In this document: positions 34,999 through 37,660 of the stretch, one piece after another
Numbering within the stretch: position 1 is the first letter of the stretch
How the letters are laid out: each line of letters opens with the position of its first letter
Source of the DNA: Anaeromyces robustus
Lineage: Eukaryota > Neocallimastigomycota > Neocallimastigomycetes > Neocallimastigales > Neocallimastigaceae
Direction: 5' to 3'
Length of the DNA: 37,660 nucleotides
NCBI GenBank assembly: GCA_002104895.1
Contig: MCFG01000338.1
Location: 40,001 to 77,660 of the forward strand
The notes under the pieces: model-generated
The model's database searches: none
What the model was told of the DNA's origin: nothing
Seen by the model: the letters and a program-made list of their open reading frames with translations, nothing else
Made by a program: the position numbers and the translations under genes

Positions 34999-37660
34999 GC
35001 ACACAATTTGTACGTCAACTTTATTGAATTTAAATATTAAAATACATGAATCATAAAAAAAACACATAATGAAAAAAAATGATACTAAAAAAAAAAATAA
35101 AAACCAGTAAAATATTATAGATAATAATAGATAATACTGGAGGAAAAAAAGAAGTACAATAATATTTAAAAACAATAAATCCATACAGCCCTTAATTCTA
35201 AATATAGAATTAAAGTAAAATTGATCTATCCTATTCCACTAGGGTCGGAAATAGGATCGGCATTTGCCCTACTAGGCTGTCCTACTGTGTTATCAGCATT
35301 GACGTTCCTGGAGAGGTTGGTTTTAAATTTATTGAATAATATATGTTGTCTTTTACAGACAACAGGCATGATATCATTCAATAGAGCCGCAGATCGCAAC
35401 AAGAATGGGGATTTTGAATAAGTACCAGATTCAGTCTGACACTTAAACAAACATTCCCATTCCTTTTTGTATGGACTATTGTTAATTCTATCACTAAAAC
35501 CATAATCTCTACCACCAATTAAAAAAATATATATTCTATACCTATTAACTATTTTTTTACTACCTAATATATCTATATTACTTATACTATTATTACTACT
35601 TTTATAACCCTTAACAATATTATTTATTCTATTATCCACACTAGGGTTATTACTGGTCCTAACTAAACTATTAAAAAGACTATCTAAAAAATAAAAAAAA
35701 TTTCTATCTAAATCAGAGAAGTGATCAATACGAAGATTTTTAAATAAGAAACAATTTATAAACCAATGATCAATTCTCTGATAACTGTCACAATGGAAAC
35801 AACATGAACAACAATTAGGACAAGAATTATTAATCATTTTAGCAGCTTTTGCAACTCTAGCATCGATTTTATATCCACATCTTGCCCTAAGTATCCACCG
35901 AAAACCTTTGCTATATTCAGGAAATTCTAGATTAAGCTTTAAGTAACTTCTTGATTCTTCAAAGTTGTACAATTTATAAGTTTTAGCTTTAATTGATTTA
36001 TCACTGTTCATGTCTCTGTCCCAATAGAATTCCATAATTTCTTTAGTAGAGGATGAAATATTGTTTAATTTATCATTTAATATTTTACTTTCTTTGTCCC
36101 AAGTCCATTTTCTTGTTGTAGCAACATTATTAACTATCTTTGAGATAATGCAGTTGGAGTCCTTCCACTTATTAAAGCATCTAACCTGAGCTAAAGCACA
36201 TTTACCAGAAAGTGGAGGAATATTGAGTTCTTTTGAGATGCAATAAATAGAAACAAAAGAATTAGGTTTCGAGTAGCCTAAAATCCAATAAAAACCTTTG
36301 TTAATTATTGTTTGTGTAGAACTAGTATTGTTTTTGTTAGAACCAAGCAAAGGCGCGTAATAGGAAACTTGTCCAATAACTTTTGCAGAGAATAAAGTTC
36401 TTTTAAGAGGAATAGGAATCAGATCATTTTTTAAAAAACCCTGAATTGAAAACAAAGCCTTACTAACTTTATTTTTCATTTTACTAATAACGAATTTTAA
36501 ATCTAGAGTTTTGTGAAAGGGAACACCAAGGTAAGTATAACAATCTGTTTTAGGGATTGCGATTCCTGTTAAATAAAAGGTAGGGTCCTCTCTAAGAATA
36601 TATTCCGAATTTTCATGTCTAACAGCTAATGTGCCACATTTATTAATTCCAAAAGTCATCTCGTTGTCCTTAGCCCATTTACTAACTGAGCGAAGAAGTT
36701 TGTTCATACGAGATCTACTAGGGGCACAAAGAACAATATCATCAGCAAATAATCCTCCACAACAATATTCAGTATCTATTTTCACACCATTATGCAGGCA
36801 ATCGTTGAAGATGTCGTTGATAAACAAATTAAAAAGTATAGGAGATAAGGACATCCTTGTCGAACTCCTTTAAGTATTCTGAAAGAATCGGAAAATTGTC
36901 CATTAATTTTAACACAAGCTTTGGAAGACAGATATAGGTTCTCCAAAAATTGAAAGCATTTTCCTTGTATACCAAGAGTATAAATTTTCGACAAGATGTT
37001 ATATATGGGCACAGAATCGTAAGCTTTTTTAAGATCCAGAAAAGCTATATAAGTATCTTCCCCTTTGAATTTACGTCTTTGACAAATAGAAAGAATAGAG
37101 ATATAAAGACTAATACATTCTTCCTTATTCCGAAAGCCAAATTGTTCTGGTCTGATGAATCCATGACTTATACCATATTCAGAAATTCTAGAAGCAATAA
37201 TTTTCGAAAGAATCTTAATACCATTATTGATAAGTGAGATACCACGATAGTTATCACAATTAGAAAGATCGCCTTTTTTTGGAATAGAAACAATGGATGC
37301 ATTATTCCAAAAAATAGGAAAATCACCATTCCAAATACGATTAATTAAGAAACAGAAACAACTAAGACCAGCCGGAACATAGGAATCATTATTTACAGAG
37401 TCATTCGAAGAGGAATCAGGAATTAAAGCTTTATAAAATTCAATAGGGATACCATCGGGACCTGAGGCTTTAAAGTTAGGGATAGAAAGGATGGCCTTTT
37501 TGATTTCTTCAATGCTGATATCTTGGTTAATATCCCATACTATGTTATTTCCACTCTTTATACGATTAATAGCGGGAGAATTCTTCCAGAATTTTTTATT
37601 CATGCTATGTCCAGTAGAGTCATAACTAAGTTTCTTATAATAATTGCACCAAACATCTAA
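34950..37660 (-). mobile_element. Non-LTR retrotransposon (LINE), 3' part, runs off the right edge
   Basis: Minus-strand order from the right edge: reverse-transcriptase ORF (37660 to 35226), about 230 bases of 3' UTR with AATAAA near 35022, and a 46-base poly(A) shown as poly(T) at 34950-34995. The RT motifs, the CX2CX7HX4C zinc motif at the C-terminus and the poly(A) tail define a LINE. The 5' end, with any endonuclease and ORF1, is outside the window. An essentially identical tail-only copy at 4537-4693 indicates a recently active family. The element sits directly against, and probably inside, an older LINE relic in the same orientation. Clade assignment is not possible by eye. Confidence 0.95.
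35226..37660 (-). pseudogene. LINE reverse transcriptase ORF, partial, one frameshift
   Basis: Open from the window edge: there is no start, and the frame is open beyond the ATG at 37603. It encodes the polymerase that copies element RNA at the nicked target. In order: KASGPDGIPIEFYK, IVSIPKKGDLSNCDNYRGIS, RPEQFGFRNK, the first catalytic Asp in FLDLKKAYDS (about 37040), GVRQGCP, then after a frame change LSPILFNLFINDI, the catalytic pair in LFADDIVL (about 36740), and YLGVPF (about 36530). The C-terminal region carries CFHCDSYQRIDHWFINC (CX2CX7HX4C, about 35760-35810) and the ORF stops at 35226. The frame break lies at 36848/36849, between the GCP and LSP codons of the conserved motif, and looks like one missing base. 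No other stop interrupts about 2.4 kb, so the break is recent or a sequencing error. Confidence 0.93.

Overview
The window is extremely AT-rich eukaryotic DNA with compact genes carrying short AT-rich introns (donors mostly GTAAAT, GTAATT or GTAAAA). Its proteins are loaded with asparagine runs, and its intergenic DNA is dominated by long ATT, TTTA and GAATT microsatellites. This composition, together with fungal-type ceramide synthase, TFIID, Sm and sorting-nexin genes, fits an anaerobic gut fungus (Neocallimastigomycota: Piromyces, Neocallimastix, Anaeromyces, Orpinomyces or Pecoramyces type). The assignment is inferred from composition and gene style, not from a marker gene.

Layout. 1-10609 is a gene desert with minisatellites, microsatellites, a short retroposed LINE tail with its target-site duplication (4526-4704), and a relatively GC-rich island (7927-8713) that looks like a decayed mobile element. 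10610-13871 (+) is a six-exon TAF12 gene (TFIID/SAGA histone-fold subunit). 15125-16992 (-) is a four-exon ceramide synthase (LAG1 family). 16993-19221 is intergenic, with a TCACGTGA box and a short retroposed element bounded by 11-bp target-site duplications (17978-18102). 19222-27096 (-) is an eight-exon, about 2154-residue Mdm1/SNX13-type protein (two membrane segments, PXA, RGS, PX, Nexin-C) with a huge disordered insert. 30183-30533 (-) is Sm D3. 32306-32717 (+) is a small two-exon gene for the small subunit of serine palmitoyltransferase. 33415-34949 is a decayed non-LTR retrotransposon. 34950-37660 is the 3' part of a younger, nearly intact non-LTR retrotransposon on the minus strand; it runs off the right edge and has one frameshift in the reverse transcriptase.

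Functional links. Two genes act directly in ER sphingolipid synthesis: the SPT small subunit at the first step and ceramide synthase at N-acylation. The Mdm1-like protein is an ER membrane tether in a family tied to lipid metabolism. TAF12 and Sm D3 are housekeeping genes for transcription and splicing. The multi-exon models were built by hand. Every splice junction keeps the reading frame and joins conserved domain sequence, which is the main support for them. The mobile-element story is the most notable part: a recently active LINE family, seen as one near-complete copy and one tail-only copy identical over about 95 bases, plus an older relative and a separate short retroposon.
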